A DNA stretch of 64,000 bases from an uncultured Lachnospiraceae bacterium (GTDB lineage: Bacteria; Bacillota; Clostridia; Lachnospirales; Lachnospiraceae), in the NCBI GenBank assembly GCA_910576535.1, contig CAJTKK010000011.1, forward strand, positions 1 through 64,000, given 5' to 3'. Every line of letters begins with the position of its first letter. Within the stretch, counting starts at the first letter, position 1. The notes below the pieces were generated by a model. The model did no database searches. It saw only the letters and a program-made list of their open reading frames with translations, and had not been told where the DNA came from. This document shows positions 45,753 through 54,916 of this stretch, one piece after another. A program made the position numbers and the translations under genes.

Positions 45753-45776
45753 TTTCTTTCTCCATTCTCTATCAAA

Positions 45777-46919
45777 TTATATTACCGCATAACACACTGT
45801 TTCGTTCAATAAATCCGTATGATGCCTGATATAAATATGGTATTCAGGCAGTATTTTTTTAATATATAACGGCAGTTCCCATATATCCTGCGGTTTATGA
45901 TACAAGCAAACTGCAAGTTTCGGTTTATCTATACGGATACATTGTTCCGCCCCCTTTAGCGCTGCCATTTCACTTCCTTCAATATCCATTTTTATATAAG
46001 TAATTCTGTTTCCTTTACATTCTTCATCAATCGTAGTCAAATAACCATCGCTACCCCCCCCCAGTTCAAGATTTCCACTTATTCCCCATGCGCTGCTGCC
46101 TTCTCCCTGCTCAAAATATACTATTTTTTCCTTTTTATCGGAAACCCCTTTATTATGTATTTCAACTTTATTTTTTATACTTTTATCCAGTATAGAAACA
46201 TTTTTCTCTAATTCGCCAAAATTATCGGCAGAAAGTTCAAATAAGATCAATTTCGAGAATTTATCCCCTTTTATCTTAAGAAATTCCTGTAATGTATCCC
46301 CATTATAGGCTCCACAGTCTACAAAAACCTCCTGATCTTCCAGTTTCAAAACATCTTTACAGAAATATTGGTCATAGGTGCAGATATCATCCAGATCACC
46401 TGACTCATTATCCAGCCACTCCAGTATGATTTTAGACAATATTTTCTGCGATTGCCCGTCCGCGCATATATCCATTACTTCCCTGATATGCTCTAAAACA
46501 GTTTCTTTTTGGCATTCTGCCAAATATTCGCGGATTGCAAACTTATTCATAAACACCCTGTCCAAATGTGGATATCCCAATTCATTTAACTGCCGGAATA
46601 TCTCTTTATAAGCCCTCGCACAAATAATAACCAATGTCTGATCTTTTATTTTTGACAATTCGTCTACAGATAAACATTTAATGCCATCAAATTCTTTTCC
46701 CCATTTTTGACTGTCATTATCGCAGTAAAAATCAACCCTTAAATGATGTTCCTTAAAGGCTTCAGCCGTAGGTCTCCCAAGATTCCCTACTCCCCATATG
46801 CATATATATTGAAATTTATCCTGTTTTTCTTTCAAATACGCCACAAAGTCCCGTAACTCTTCCGGGGATTCATAAAATTCCTGAATGCGTCTTTCAATTA
46901 CACGATACCAATCACTCAT
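45777..46919 (-). CDS. FkbM-family methyltransferase with N-terminal nucleotide-binding-like domain
   Basis: 380 residues. The N-terminal 150 form a Rossmann-like module (YICIWGVGNLGRPTAEAF at about 36, then DFYCDNDSQKWG). The C-terminal 200 are FkbM: FVDCGAYNGDTLQEFLK, LFELSADNF and TYIKMDIEGSEMAALKGAE. The N-module resembles the dehydrogenase-like domain often fused in glycan loci. Start overlaps the end of the upstream dehydratase gene by 8 bases, so the two are coupled. Confidence 0.8.
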   Translation of the reverse strand: MSDWYRVIERRIQEFYESPEELRDFVAYLKEKQDKFQYICIWGVGNLGRPTAEAFKEHHLRVDFYCDNDSQKWGKEFDGIKCLSVDELSKIKDQTLVIICARAYKEIFRQLNELGYPHLDRVFMNKFAIREYLAECQKETVLEHIREVMDICADGQSQKILSKIILEWLDNESGDLDDICTYDQYFCKDVLKLEDQEVFVDCGAYNGDTLQEFLKIKGDKFSKLILFELSADNFGELEKNVSILDKSIKNKVEIHNKGVSDKKEKIVYFEQGEGSSAWGISGNLELGGGSDGYLTTIDEECKGNRITYIKMDIEGSEMAALKGAEQCIRIDKPKLAVCLYHKPQDIWELPLYIKKILPEYHIYIRHHTDLLNETVCYAVI

Positions 46920-47964
46920 ATCTTACTTCCTCTTCAAAGCTTCTTACTGTTCTCTTAAACCCTTCCGTTATGCCTATTTCCGGATACCAGCCTAACGCTT
47001 CCAGCTTGTCTACGCTCATTGTCGTTTTTTGCACATTACTCTCTTTTTTCTCACACTCTACTTTAAGCCCCTTTTCCGGAAAAGCTTTTTCGGCCAGTTT
47101 AGAAGCTAATTCGTAAATAGATACGGTTTCCTTTTTATTGACCATGTTATATACTTCTCCATTTTCACCCTCTAATAAGATTAGGAAAAATGCAATTACT
47201 GCATCCGATACATAACAGAATGGCCTTACGACATCAGCATTTTTCACTGGCAGATTTTCGTTTCTGATAATCCTAGCGGCAAAGTCTGAATATACATGCC
47301 CATCATTCAAATCTATCCCTGGTCCATAGGTATGCCCAATGCGGACAATCCTAGCCGGAACGCCATACTGACAATAATACGCCCTGCACAAGGCTTCCCC
47401 GGAACGTTTTCCTTCTGCATAACAATTCTCTGCTGCATTAAAATCCAAGAGAAATAAATCTGTTTCTTTGACATTAGATAATCCTGCACTTACATTTCCA
47501 TAAGCTGCACCACTGCTGAAAAAAAGAAAGCCCTGCGCCTTTTTATTTTTTGCAAATTCCAATAAATGATAGGTTCCTAGTATATTAGTTTTCAATACAT
47601 CCGCCGGAATTTTATTAAAATCCGAAGTGGCAGAACTGCTCGCTGCATGTACAACATAATCCGCTTCTAAACTATCTGCCACTGGTTTTTCCACATTTTG
47701 CACATAAAGCAAAAAATTTTCACAGAATAACCATTCTTTAAATCTTACTTCCGCCTTCTTTCTATTTCTGCATAACGCTATCACTTTGCATTTTTTTTCC
47801 AAATAATGTAAGTTTAAATACATTAAGGTATCTACCATATAAGAAGCGAGAAAGCCATTTGCCCCAGTAACTAAAAAAGTTTTACCCTCGCATTGCTTGT
47901 AAGATATCCTGCTTATTATATATTTTAAATCTTCTTCCCTCACTGCATTCATATGAATAACCAT
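46912..47964 (-). CDS. Extended SDR sugar epimerase/reductase
   Basis: A 350-residue NAD(P)-dependent nucleotide-sugar enzyme. It shows TGANGFLASY (GxxGxxA, about 32), FFSSGAAYG (catalytic Ser) and YAEGKRSGE (Tyr-x3-Lys). The Asp-Glu pair typical of 4,6-dehydratases is absent at the Ser position, so an epimerase, 4-reductase or decarboxylase role is more likely. Given rfbF/rfbH, a C4 reductase acting on the CDP-dideoxy-ketosugar is a reasonable guess. TAGGAG precedes the ATG. Confidence 0.75.
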   Translation of the reverse strand: MVIHMNAVREEDLKYIISRISYKQCEGKTFLVTGANGFLASYMVDTLMYLNLHYLEKKCKVIALCRNRKKAEVRFKEWLFCENFLLYVQNVEKPVADSLEADYVVHAASSSATSDFNKIPADVLKTNILGTYHLLEFAKNKKAQGFLFFSSGAAYGNVSAGLSNVKETDLFLLDFNAAENCYAEGKRSGEALCRAYYCQYGVPARIVRIGHTYGPGIDLNDGHVYSDFAARIIRNENLPVKNADVVRPFCYVSDAVIAFFLILLEGENGEVYNMVNKKETVSIYELASKLAEKAFPEKGLKVECEKKESNVQKTTMSVDKLEALGWYPEIGITEGFKRTVRSFEEEVRYE

Positions 47965-48028
47965 GCCTTTCTCCTAGCCTGCAGATATTTGAACTGCAGG
48001 CTCAAAAAACATCCTCTTCCTAATCTTT

Positions 48029-49174
48029 TCAGGGAATGAAATAACATACTGTATCTGCATACGTATCCGTATAATGCCTCATATAGACCTTATAATCAGG
48101 ATTCCATGACAGTATTGCTTTAACAAGTTTATGCATATCCCCGCACTTATGATATACACTGACAGCAAGCATCGGCCTATAGTGTATAATGGCATTTTTC
48201 ATTCCCTTTAAAGCCTGCATTTCGTATCCCTCTATATCCATCTTTACATAAGCTCCATGACCCATAATATAATCATCCAATGCCACCAATTGTATTACCT
48301 CAGATCCACCATCCGATATATTCCCTGCGCCTTTTCCAAGCGCATCATAATGTGCCATACTGCTCTTTTCCCCTACTCCAGCTTGTATGAATGTAATATT
48401 TTTCTCTTTTTGCAAACGCCTTTTTGTTTCCTCAATAATATTTTTATCCGGTTCAAATAAATATATTTTTTGGTAATCGCCTATATATTTTATAAAATCC
48501 AGAGTGCTTTCCCCATCAAAGCCGCCTACATCATAAAAGACAATGTCTTTTCCTGCTTTCTCTCTTACAATCTGATCAAAGTATTGAGAACCATGCTGCA
48601 AAGAAAGGTAAAATGCATCTACTGTATACTTTGTTTCAAGGCTCATTCTGTAATTAAGAATATTCGTATAAATTTCCTTAGATAAATCATCCGCAAGAAT
48701 ATCGTATAACCATGCATATTCCGCCTTATTTTCCTCCAACTCTTCGTATATCCCTTGAAAGGCCTGGTAATATGTTGCAAATCCGTCTATAAGCAAAGCA
48801 ATATTTTCATAATAAATATAGCTTTTTAAACCAAGATTCTTTAATTGCTCCATAATAGGAACACAATGAAAAGAAGCAATAATCACAGCATCATCTGCTT
48901 TTAAAACACTGGGCGGGAAAACTTTTTTCTTATCATCTAAATTATTTTTATTGTTATCAATATAACCATGTATCTTTATCCCATTTTTTATGCATTCTCC
49001 ATAAGCAAAATTCCCTAAAAGCCCTGTTCCCCAAATATATACCCCTCTTTGCCTTACTAATGCTATAAGCTCTTGGTTTTCTTGTATGAGTCCGTCTATA
49101 GCTCCCTGCTTGGTTATGCTTAATAATTTCTTTTTGGTGTCATCTATCCTTTTGCTATCCAATTCTCCGTTCAT
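48029..49174 (-). CDS. FkbM-family methyltransferase with N-terminal nucleotide-binding-like domain
   Basis: 381 residues with the same two-part plan as the gene at 45777: N-module VYIWGTGLLGNFAYGECIK (about 45) and IHGYIDNNKN, C-module FYDVGGFDGESTLDFIK, LFEPDKNI and YVKMDIEGYEMQALKGM. The two share the C-terminal pattern RHYTD/RHHTD...VCY. Probably a paralogue with a different hydroxyl target. Confidence 0.8.
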   Translation of the reverse strand: MNGELDSKRIDDTKKKLLSITKQGAIDGLIQENQELIALVRQRGVYIWGTGLLGNFAYGECIKNGIKIHGYIDNNKNNLDDKKKVFPPSVLKADDAVIIASFHCVPIMEQLKNLGLKSYIYYENIALLIDGFATYYQAFQGIYEELEENKAEYAWLYDILADDLSKEIYTNILNYRMSLETKYTVDAFYLSLQHGSQYFDQIVREKAGKDIVFYDVGGFDGESTLDFIKYIGDYQKIYLFEPDKNIIEETKRRLQKEKNITFIQAGVGEKSSMAHYDALGKGAGNISDGGSEVIQLVALDDYIMGHGAYVKMDIEGYEMQALKGMKNAIIHYRPMLAVSVYHKCGDMHKLVKAILSWNPDYKVYMRHYTDTYADTVCYFIP

Positions 49175-49189
49175 CCTTCCTGCCGCTTA

Positions 49190-50953
49190 TCAATGATTTT
49201 CCGTTAGAAATGGCCACAAATCCCGTAAAGTTCCCGAAATCATAGAACCATTTTCTGCAACTCTTGACATCACCCTGGGCTGAATTGGAATGTTATCCTT
49301 CATATTGACGTAACATAAAGCTGGCCCTTCTGCCTCCAAGGTTTCTCTGATTTTCTCTTCCATTTCCTTATGAAACCTGATTTCATAAGTTTTAATGCCA
49401 TATGCATTGGCTACCCTCATTATATTAGGAAGGTATAAATGGCTTGTACTATTTGCGCCAACAAAATGTCCTGCAAAATGATTTCTTTGCATATTCATAA
49501 TGGAAAGATATCCTCCATTCCCATTTACAAATATTTTAACTGGCAGATTCATCCCCACAATACTTGCAAATTCCTGGATATTCAATTGAATGCTTCCATC
49601 CCCCTCCACACAGACAGTTCTTTTGCCAGAAGCAAGACACGCCCCTATCGCTGCCGGAATTCCATATCCCATGGAACCAAGGGAACCGGTTGCCAACGTT
49701 CTCTGCTCTCTCCTGTTTTTAAAACACATCCAGAATACATCAATTCCCGCACCGGAGCTTCCTGGGATAACTACATCATCATCCGCCAGCTCATTTGATA
49801 AAGTATCAATAAAATAATATGGGTTTACTGCCCCCTCATCTTTTTTAAATTCTTCCAAAACGACAGGATATTTCTTTTTCCAATCCTGGCATTGCTCCAG
49901 CCATGCCGTTGCTATATTGCTTAAATTTCTTCTTTCCGTCTGATCTAACAATTCTTCAATAAATTCTGTTGCATCCGATTGTATTTTCAGCTCAACCTCA
50001 AATTGGAATTTATTTAATTCATTTTCATCTATATCTACGATTATTTTTTTAGCGCCTGGAGCAAAATCTTCTGGATTGTAACCAATCATAGCCGGGTCTA
50101 AACGAGTTCCCACTGCTATCACCAGATCCGCGTCCTGCATGGTAAAATTAGAATACCTAGGTGCCACCATTCCTGGTTTCCCTAAGTTACAAGCATGATC
50201 ATGTTCTAAGAGTTCCACTGCAATCCAACTGAACAGGACTGGAATCCGCAGTCTTTCTACCAGTTTCCTAAACTTTTCTTTTCCATTGTTCCTTTCAATT
50301 CCCTGTCCTGCAATAATAACTGGCCGTTCCGCCTCCATTAAAAGCTTTATTGTATTTTTCACTTTTTCCATCATTAGATTTCTTCGATCCACATTATTAT
50401 CCAAAGGAACATAGGATTCAAGCTGATCAGGATCTATGTCCACAGCTTGTATATCTAAGGGAATATCTATCCATACAGGGCCTGGCCTTCCGCTTTTCGC
50501 CTCATACACCGCTTTATCCAAACAATACTTTATTTTCCTGGGGTTTTTTACCATAACTGCATACTTTGTAATGGAGGACACAATATCAACAATACCAGTT
50601 TCCTGATTCCCTTTCTGCCTTACTCCGTAGCTGTCCTTTAAATCCCCCGTTTTTACCTGGCCTGAAATTATAATCATCGGTGTCGATTCCAGCCATGCTG
50701 CCGCTACTCCTGTTACCGTATTGGTTCCTCCCGGCCCGGTTGTCACTAATGCAACCCCAAAATTATAGTCTATTCTTGCATATGTTTCTGCCGCCATAGC
50801 GCACGCCTGTTCATGGAGTAATGTTATGTATTCCAAGCTTCCATTATTGCCTAAAGAATCTACTAAATGCATGGCTCCCCCGCCAGGGAACATGAACACA
50901 TGCCTTACTCCTAATTTCTCTACATACTGCCAAACATAATCCGATAATTTCAT
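49190..50953 (-). CDS. Thiamine diphosphate enzyme, acetolactate synthase-like (YerE-like candidate)
   Basis: 587 residues with all three ThDP-fold domains: Pyr domain with catalytic Glu48 (LLHEQ), the central domain, and PP domain with GDG (451-453) and NGNGGY. It is closest to large acetohydroxyacid synthase proteins but lies in a sugar locus. YerE of Yersinia, of this family, adds an acetyl unit from pyruvate to CDP-3,6-dideoxy-4-hexulose to build yersiniose, and the rfbF/rfbH genes nearby make exactly that substrate class. The assignment is by context. ATG 50953 overlaps the upstream stop (ATGA). Confidence 0.72.
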   Translation of the reverse strand: MKLSDYVWQYVEKLGVRHVFMFPGGGAMHLVDSLGNNGSLEYITLLHEQACAMAAETYARIDYNFGVALVTTGPGGTNTVTGVAAAWLESTPMIIISGQVKTGDLKDSYGVRQKGNQETGIVDIVSSITKYAVMVKNPRKIKYCLDKAVYEAKSGRPGPVWIDIPLDIQAVDIDPDQLESYVPLDNNVDRRNLMMEKVKNTIKLLMEAERPVIIAGQGIERNNGKEKFRKLVERLRIPVLFSWIAVELLEHDHACNLGKPGMVAPRYSNFTMQDADLVIAVGTRLDPAMIGYNPEDFAPGAKKIIVDIDENELNKFQFEVELKIQSDATEFIEELLDQTERRNLSNIATAWLEQCQDWKKKYPVVLEEFKKDEGAVNPYYFIDTLSNELADDDVVIPGSSGAGIDVFWMCFKNRREQRTLATGSLGSMGYGIPAAIGACLASGKRTVCVEGDGSIQLNIQEFASIVGMNLPVKIFVNGNGGYLSIMNMQRNHFAGHFVGANSTSHLYLPNIMRVANAYGIKTYEIRFHKEMEEKIRETLEAEGPALCYVNMKDNIPIQPRVMSRVAENGSMISGTLRDLWPFLTENH

Positions 50954-52038
50954 ATCAATACCATGCCTTTCTTTCCGCATTCCGCGAATTTTCCAAACTC
51001 TATGGGGACGCCTGTTTTTATAGACTCTTTTACCGCCATAGCCATTTCCAGGCTTTTTTTCCCCTCCGGCAGGCTGATGGACGGATTGCGGTTCTTTTCT
51101 ATGCAGTCTATGAATTCTTTCAGCTCCGACATGAACATATCATTTCTTTCAAATTCATAAGTTTCGCTATATTGGATCCCCCCCGTCCCGTCAAACATTA
51201 CGAATGAGGATGACAGCAGGTCAAATTCTATTTTCCCTTCTGTCCCGACAATCCTGCATTCGCGCCTTGCCGGCGCCTGGATATAATCCTCATGCACGCT
51301 GACGGGCACATACTTCCCGCCCAGTTCATACCCCATCAGGATATCGGCCACATCCTCTACGTCAATCTCCAGGTCGGACAGCTTGCCGCCGATTGCATAT
51401 ACTGTTTTGGGCGTCCCGAATAAATAATACAGATAATCCAGTTCATGGATCTGCGTTACGATAACCCCGCCCCCCAGTTCTTTCCTGCAGGCATACATTG
51501 TCCTGTAGTCCTCATATTTATGCCAGTTTTTCACACACTCCCCAATTTCTGAATGTACCGATACAATATCGCCAATTGCCTTCCTATCCAGCAGTTCCTT
51601 CGCTTTTTTTATGCAGGGATGATATCTGTTCTGGTAACCCACAAATGTAATGTTCTTCTTTTTCTTAAGCCATCCTTCCGCTTCTTCAAACCCGTTTAAA
51701 TTGGCTGAAACCGGTTTCTCCACAAAAATATTGCACCCAGCTTTTAAAGCCTCTATCAGAATTTCCATATGCATACTGGTTGGATTGCATATAAAAACGG
51801 TATTTACCCCTAAAGCAAATGCTTCTTCCAGGGAAGCTACGCAGGTAATCCCGTATTTGACATTTAACTCCTCATTGTCCATAATTTCCAGCTTATTATT
51901 TAAAACAAATTGGGAGTTTCTTTTTCTATATGCAAAAATGCCAACGCTTTCCCCTTTGATGGCTTTCAGGTTACGTAAATGCCTCTGGCCCACCCCGCCT
52001 AATCCTACAAACAATACTTTTTCCACTTTATTTTTCAT
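50950..52038 (-). CDS. Gfo/Idh/MocA-family oxidoreductase
   Basis: 362-residue NAD(P)-dependent sugar oxidoreductase. The Rossmann start is KVLFVGLGGVGQRHLRNLK, followed by CNPTSMH, VEKPVSANL (catalytic Lys of the EKP motif), and QIHELDYLYYLFG with the family His region. Substrate unknown: members oxidise or reduce C3 or C4 of nucleotide sugars or inositols. It is coupled to the thiamine enzyme (4-base overlap) and follows the TIM-barrel isomerase by 12 bases. Confidence 0.88.
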   Translation of the reverse strand: MKNKVEKVLFVGLGGVGQRHLRNLKAIKGESVGIFAYRKRNSQFVLNNKLEIMDNEELNVKYGITCVASLEEAFALGVNTVFICNPTSMHMEILIEALKAGCNIFVEKPVSANLNGFEEAEGWLKKKKNITFVGYQNRYHPCIKKAKELLDRKAIGDIVSVHSEIGECVKNWHKYEDYRTMYACRKELGGGVIVTQIHELDYLYYLFGTPKTVYAIGGKLSDLEIDVEDVADILMGYELGGKYVPVSVHEDYIQAPARRECRIVGTEGKIEFDLLSSSFVMFDGTGGIQYSETYEFERNDMFMSELKEFIDCIEKNRNPSISLPEGKKSLEMAMAVKESIKTGVPIEFGKFAECGKKGMVLI

Positions 52039-52049
52039 TTCCCGTCTCT

Positions 52050-52895
52050 CTATAAATATTTTTTTACATACTCTTTGACGAATCCCATCTGCTCCTCTAT
52101 CGTCTTTGTTTCTTCTCCGTCTTCCCCTCTCGCCGCCTGCAGAATAAGGCTGTTTTTGTATCCGATTTCCTTCAGGGCTGCAAATACTTCATCGAAATCA
52201 GCGCTCCCCGTTCCCAGCCTGACAGTCCCGTTCCCTTTCACGCGGTCTTTAATGTGGACATTGTAAACGTAGTCCCCCAGGTTCAGCAGCTCTTCCCTAT
52301 GATCATACCCTAGGCCAGAACTATTCCCGCTGTCATAATTAGCTGCAATATTGCCCCTTTCTATTTGATCCAGAAAGACACAGAATTTTTCTGGCGGGAA
52401 ATCCGTTTCAAGCCCTACCAATATTTTGTATTCTGCCGCTGTATCACATATCCAACGGATAAATGTAATTGCGTCAGATTCTTCTTTTTGCGTTTTTACA
52501 GAGGAACCATCCACCATCGGGACCTCAATCAGGCCCGCACCGATTTCCTTCATTGCCGCAAGCACCTTTTTCATTATCGTTTTATTTTCTTCCAATACTT
52601 CCATAGAGTCGCTGGAATTATACTTATAAAACGGGCGGCGCATAAAATAATCCCAGCAGACAGAATTCACTTTTACCCCCGTGTCCTGGATAACATCCTT
52701 GATTTCCCTTATGCCATTCACTGTCCACAGAGGATTTTTTTGATAATCATGGTAATCAAATATCCATTCAATCTCATTCACCCCTATTTCCTGGGACTTC
52801 TTAAATTCCCCCTTCCATTCCTCAAAAGGGAAAAACTGTATTCCTCTTCCACGTGATCCGGTCAGCCTCCCCTGCATAATCCCTATACTGTTCAT
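52050..52895 (-). CDS. Sugar phosphate isomerase/epimerase-like TIM barrel
   Basis: About 281 residues of the xylose isomerase-like (AP endonuclease 2) fold: SIGIMQGRLTGSRGRGIQFF, NEIEWIFDY, EVPMVDGSSV, LVGLETDFPPE, and NYDSGNSSGLG with metal-ligand acidic residues, then YVYNVHIKDR. ATG 52895 is chosen for the family start MNSIGIMQGRL, although its AAGGAG is 13 bases away. Role likely isomerisation or epimerisation of a keto sugar together with the Gfo/Idh/MocA enzyme next to it. Confidence 0.78.
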   Translation of the reverse strand: MNSIGIMQGRLTGSRGRGIQFFPFEEWKGEFKKSQEIGVNEIEWIFDYHDYQKNPLWTVNGIREIKDVIQDTGVKVNSVCWDYFMRRPFYKYNSSDSMEVLEENKTIMKKVLAAMKEIGAGLIEVPMVDGSSVKTQKEESDAITFIRWICDTAAEYKILVGLETDFPPEKFCVFLDQIERGNIAANYDSGNSSGLGYDHREELLNLGDYVYNVHIKDRVKGNGTVRLGTGSADFDEVFAALKEIGYKNSLILQAARGEDGEETKTIEEQMGFVKEYVKKYL

Positions 52896-52927
52896 ATCTA
52901 TGTTACCACTCCTTTTCATAGCTTGTC

Positions 52928-53758
52928 TTACCAGCAAGTTCTTCCTCCGTCGACAATCACCGTCGATCCTGTCATATATGAACTTGCCTCGGAAATTAAG
53001 TATAAAACGGTTGCTTTATACTCATCCTTATCCGCCATTCTTCCCATCGGGATCAAATTCGTCAATTTTTCTAAAAATTGCCGGTCTTGACCATTATAAA
53101 CCCCGCCAGGGCAAACTGCATTCACCCGTATTCCTTTATCGGCCCAATAAGTGGCTAAATATTTTGTTAAGCCTATTAAACCATGTTTAATTACAGAATA
53201 AGTAACCGGCTTAATCATTTGTTCCTTTTCTTCTAAATTGTCTTTCCTATATATCCTCTGATCCGGTGCAATAATCCCTAAGTCAGAAGAAATATTTAAT
53301 ATAACGCCAGATTGCTGCTCTTCCATTAGGGTACCAAATACTTGAGTACACATAAAAGCTCCTGTAAGACCTACAAGAATATCTGCATTCCATATTTCTA
53401 AAGGAAAGTTATCAAAACGGATATTCCCGAAATTATCCCCTTTATCTTCCACCTTTGGATTATTCGCCGCATTATTTATCAATATATCAATATGCCCATA
53501 TTTCTCTAATAAATCATCCCTGATCCTTTCCAGGGCTTTCCTATGCGTGATGTCTGCCTGATAAACACAAATTTCCGCATCTGGATATTCCATTTCCAAA
53601 TTATGCAATGCCCTTTCCAAGGCTTCCTGACTGATATCCAGTAAAACAGGTATTCCTTCGCCTTCTATCACGGCTTCGGCATGTTTCTGCCCTAATAACC
53701 CGGCCCCTCCTGTGATCACACATACTTTTTTTAGGATCTTAAACTTATCCAAAACCAT
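52928..53758 (-). CDS. Classical SDR-family oxidoreductase
   Basis: About 276 residues: CVITGGAGLLGQKHAE (cofactor site), ILINNAANNP, ISSDLG (catalytic Ser), YSVIKHGLIGLTKYLA (Tyr-x3-Lys) and a C-terminal GSTVIVDGG. ATG 53758 has GGAGG upstream (the frame opens at 53788). In this context it probably reduces or oxidises a free or nucleotide-linked sugar. It is between the HAD-GmhA fusion and the TIM-barrel protein, all in the same direction. Confidence 0.87.
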   Translation of the reverse strand: MVLDKFKILKKVCVITGGAGLLGQKHAEAVIEGEGIPVLLDISQEALERALHNLEMEYPDAEICVYQADITHRKALERIRDDLLEKYGHIDILINNAANNPKVEDKGDNFGNIRFDNFPLEIWNADILVGLTGAFMCTQVFGTLMEEQQSGVILNISSDLGIIAPDQRIYRKDNLEEKEQMIKPVTYSVIKHGLIGLTKYLATYWADKGIRVNAVCPGGVYNGQDRQFLEKLTNLIPMGRMADKDEYKATVLYLISEASSYMTGSTVIVDGGRTCW

Positions 53759-53835
53759 TTTGTCCTCCAAACCATTATTACTTTGCAAGATACTCTTTCT
53801 TACTATTCATATTACCCATACTTACATTTGAGTTC

Positions 53836-54912
53836 TTACATTTCATCTTTTTCCTTTTTATTTTTTGCAAACATACGGTGTTCTACGTATTCTGCAATTA
53901 CATGCCCTATAAAAATATGTGCTTCCTGAATTCTCGGTGTAACTAAGGATGGCACTTTAATAATGTATTCTGCCTCATCATCCAATTTCGGATTTTCAAA
54001 CCCGCCCATCAGCAATACCGGTATTATATCATTCTCCCTCGCATACCGCAATGCTTCCAGCACATTCTTTGATGCACCGCTGGTCGTAATTCCGATTATC
54101 ATATCCCCTGCCTGGGCTTTTGCCTCTAACTGTCTGGCAAATATTCTTTCAAAACTATAATCATTTCCTACCGCCGTTAGTGTGGATGTATTGACTGAAA
54201 GAGCTTCCGCATTCAATCCTGGACGCTCCTTATAAAAGCGGCTGATAAATTCGGTAGCTATATGCTGCGCATCCGCAGCGCTGCCGCCATTTCCGCATAA
54301 ATACACAGCTCCCTTGGCCTTAAAAATCTCTATGATCCTATCCCCGATTTTCATAACTGTGTTCATCAGAGTTTGGTCTGAAGCCAACTTTTTGAAAATA
54401 TTTGTATGCTCTTCCAGCCTCCGGTAAAAGTAGTTGTGGGAACATTCCTCATCATTATATTTTTCTAAAACGGAGATCAATTCCCAGATACAGCCTTTGC
54501 CGCCATCATTCTGCAAAATGATATCCGCCGCATTCTTTGCTTTATCAATGGCATTGGCTGGGCATACGCCCAGGCCTGCATAGGACAATGGCTCTATATC
54601 ATACTTCCCGTCACCGATATAGCATATATTCTCCTTACTAATGCCGGCTCTCCTTTCCATTTGCTGTATCGTTTCACTTTTCGTCTTATTTCCGCGATAA
54701 AAGTACTTCCAAGGAAACCTTTTTTCAAAATAATTGACGATTTCTGTATCTTCCCCTGTAATAGCCGCAAGCTGATATCCTCTCCGGTGCAACTCGAAAA
54801 TGGCGTCAATATCCTTGAGATTTATTTGTTTCTGTTCATTGCCGTTAGAATCAATAATAACGGATCCATCTGTAATTACACCGTCAATATCAAATACAAT
54901 CAGTTCAATCAT
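53836..54912 (-). CDS. HAD phosphatase (KdsC-like) fused to GmhA-like SIS isomerase
   Basis: A two-domain protein of 358 residues. Residues 1-150: HAD-IIIA phosphatase with DIDGVITDG (D8, D10), TGED and GDGKYDIEP, as in KdsC and NeuA-linked phosphatases. Residues 165-350: SIS isomerase of the sedoheptulose-7-phosphate isomerase GmhA type (LCGNGGSAADAQHIATEF; NDYSFERIFARQL; GITTSGASKNVLEAL). The fusion would couple isomerisation to dephosphorylation of a 7- to 9-carbon sugar phosphate. It lies 4 bases after the NeuB-like gene, so the two probably act in one pathway. Confidence 0.85.
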   Translation of the reverse strand: MIELIVFDIDGVITDGSVIIDSNGNEQKQINLKDIDAIFELHRRGYQLAAITGEDTEIVNYFEKRFPWKYFYRGNKTKSETIQQMERRAGISKENICYIGDGKYDIEPLSYAGLGVCPANAIDKAKNAADIILQNDGGKGCIWELISVLEKYNDEECSHNYFYRRLEEHTNIFKKLASDQTLMNTVMKIGDRIIEIFKAKGAVYLCGNGGSAADAQHIATEFISRFYKERPGLNAEALSVNTSTLTAVGNDYSFERIFARQLEAKAQAGDMIIGITTSGASKNVLEALRYARENDIIPVLLMGGFENPKLDDEAEYIIKVPSLVTPRIQEAHIFIGHVIAEYVEHRMFAKNKKEKDEM

Positions 54913-54916
54913 CCTT

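Noticed and set aside
46912..47964. CDP-glucose 4,6-dehydratase (RfbG)
   Set aside because: The Asp-Glu pair of 4,6-dehydratases and the RfbG opening motif are absent; the active site looks like an epimerase or reductase.
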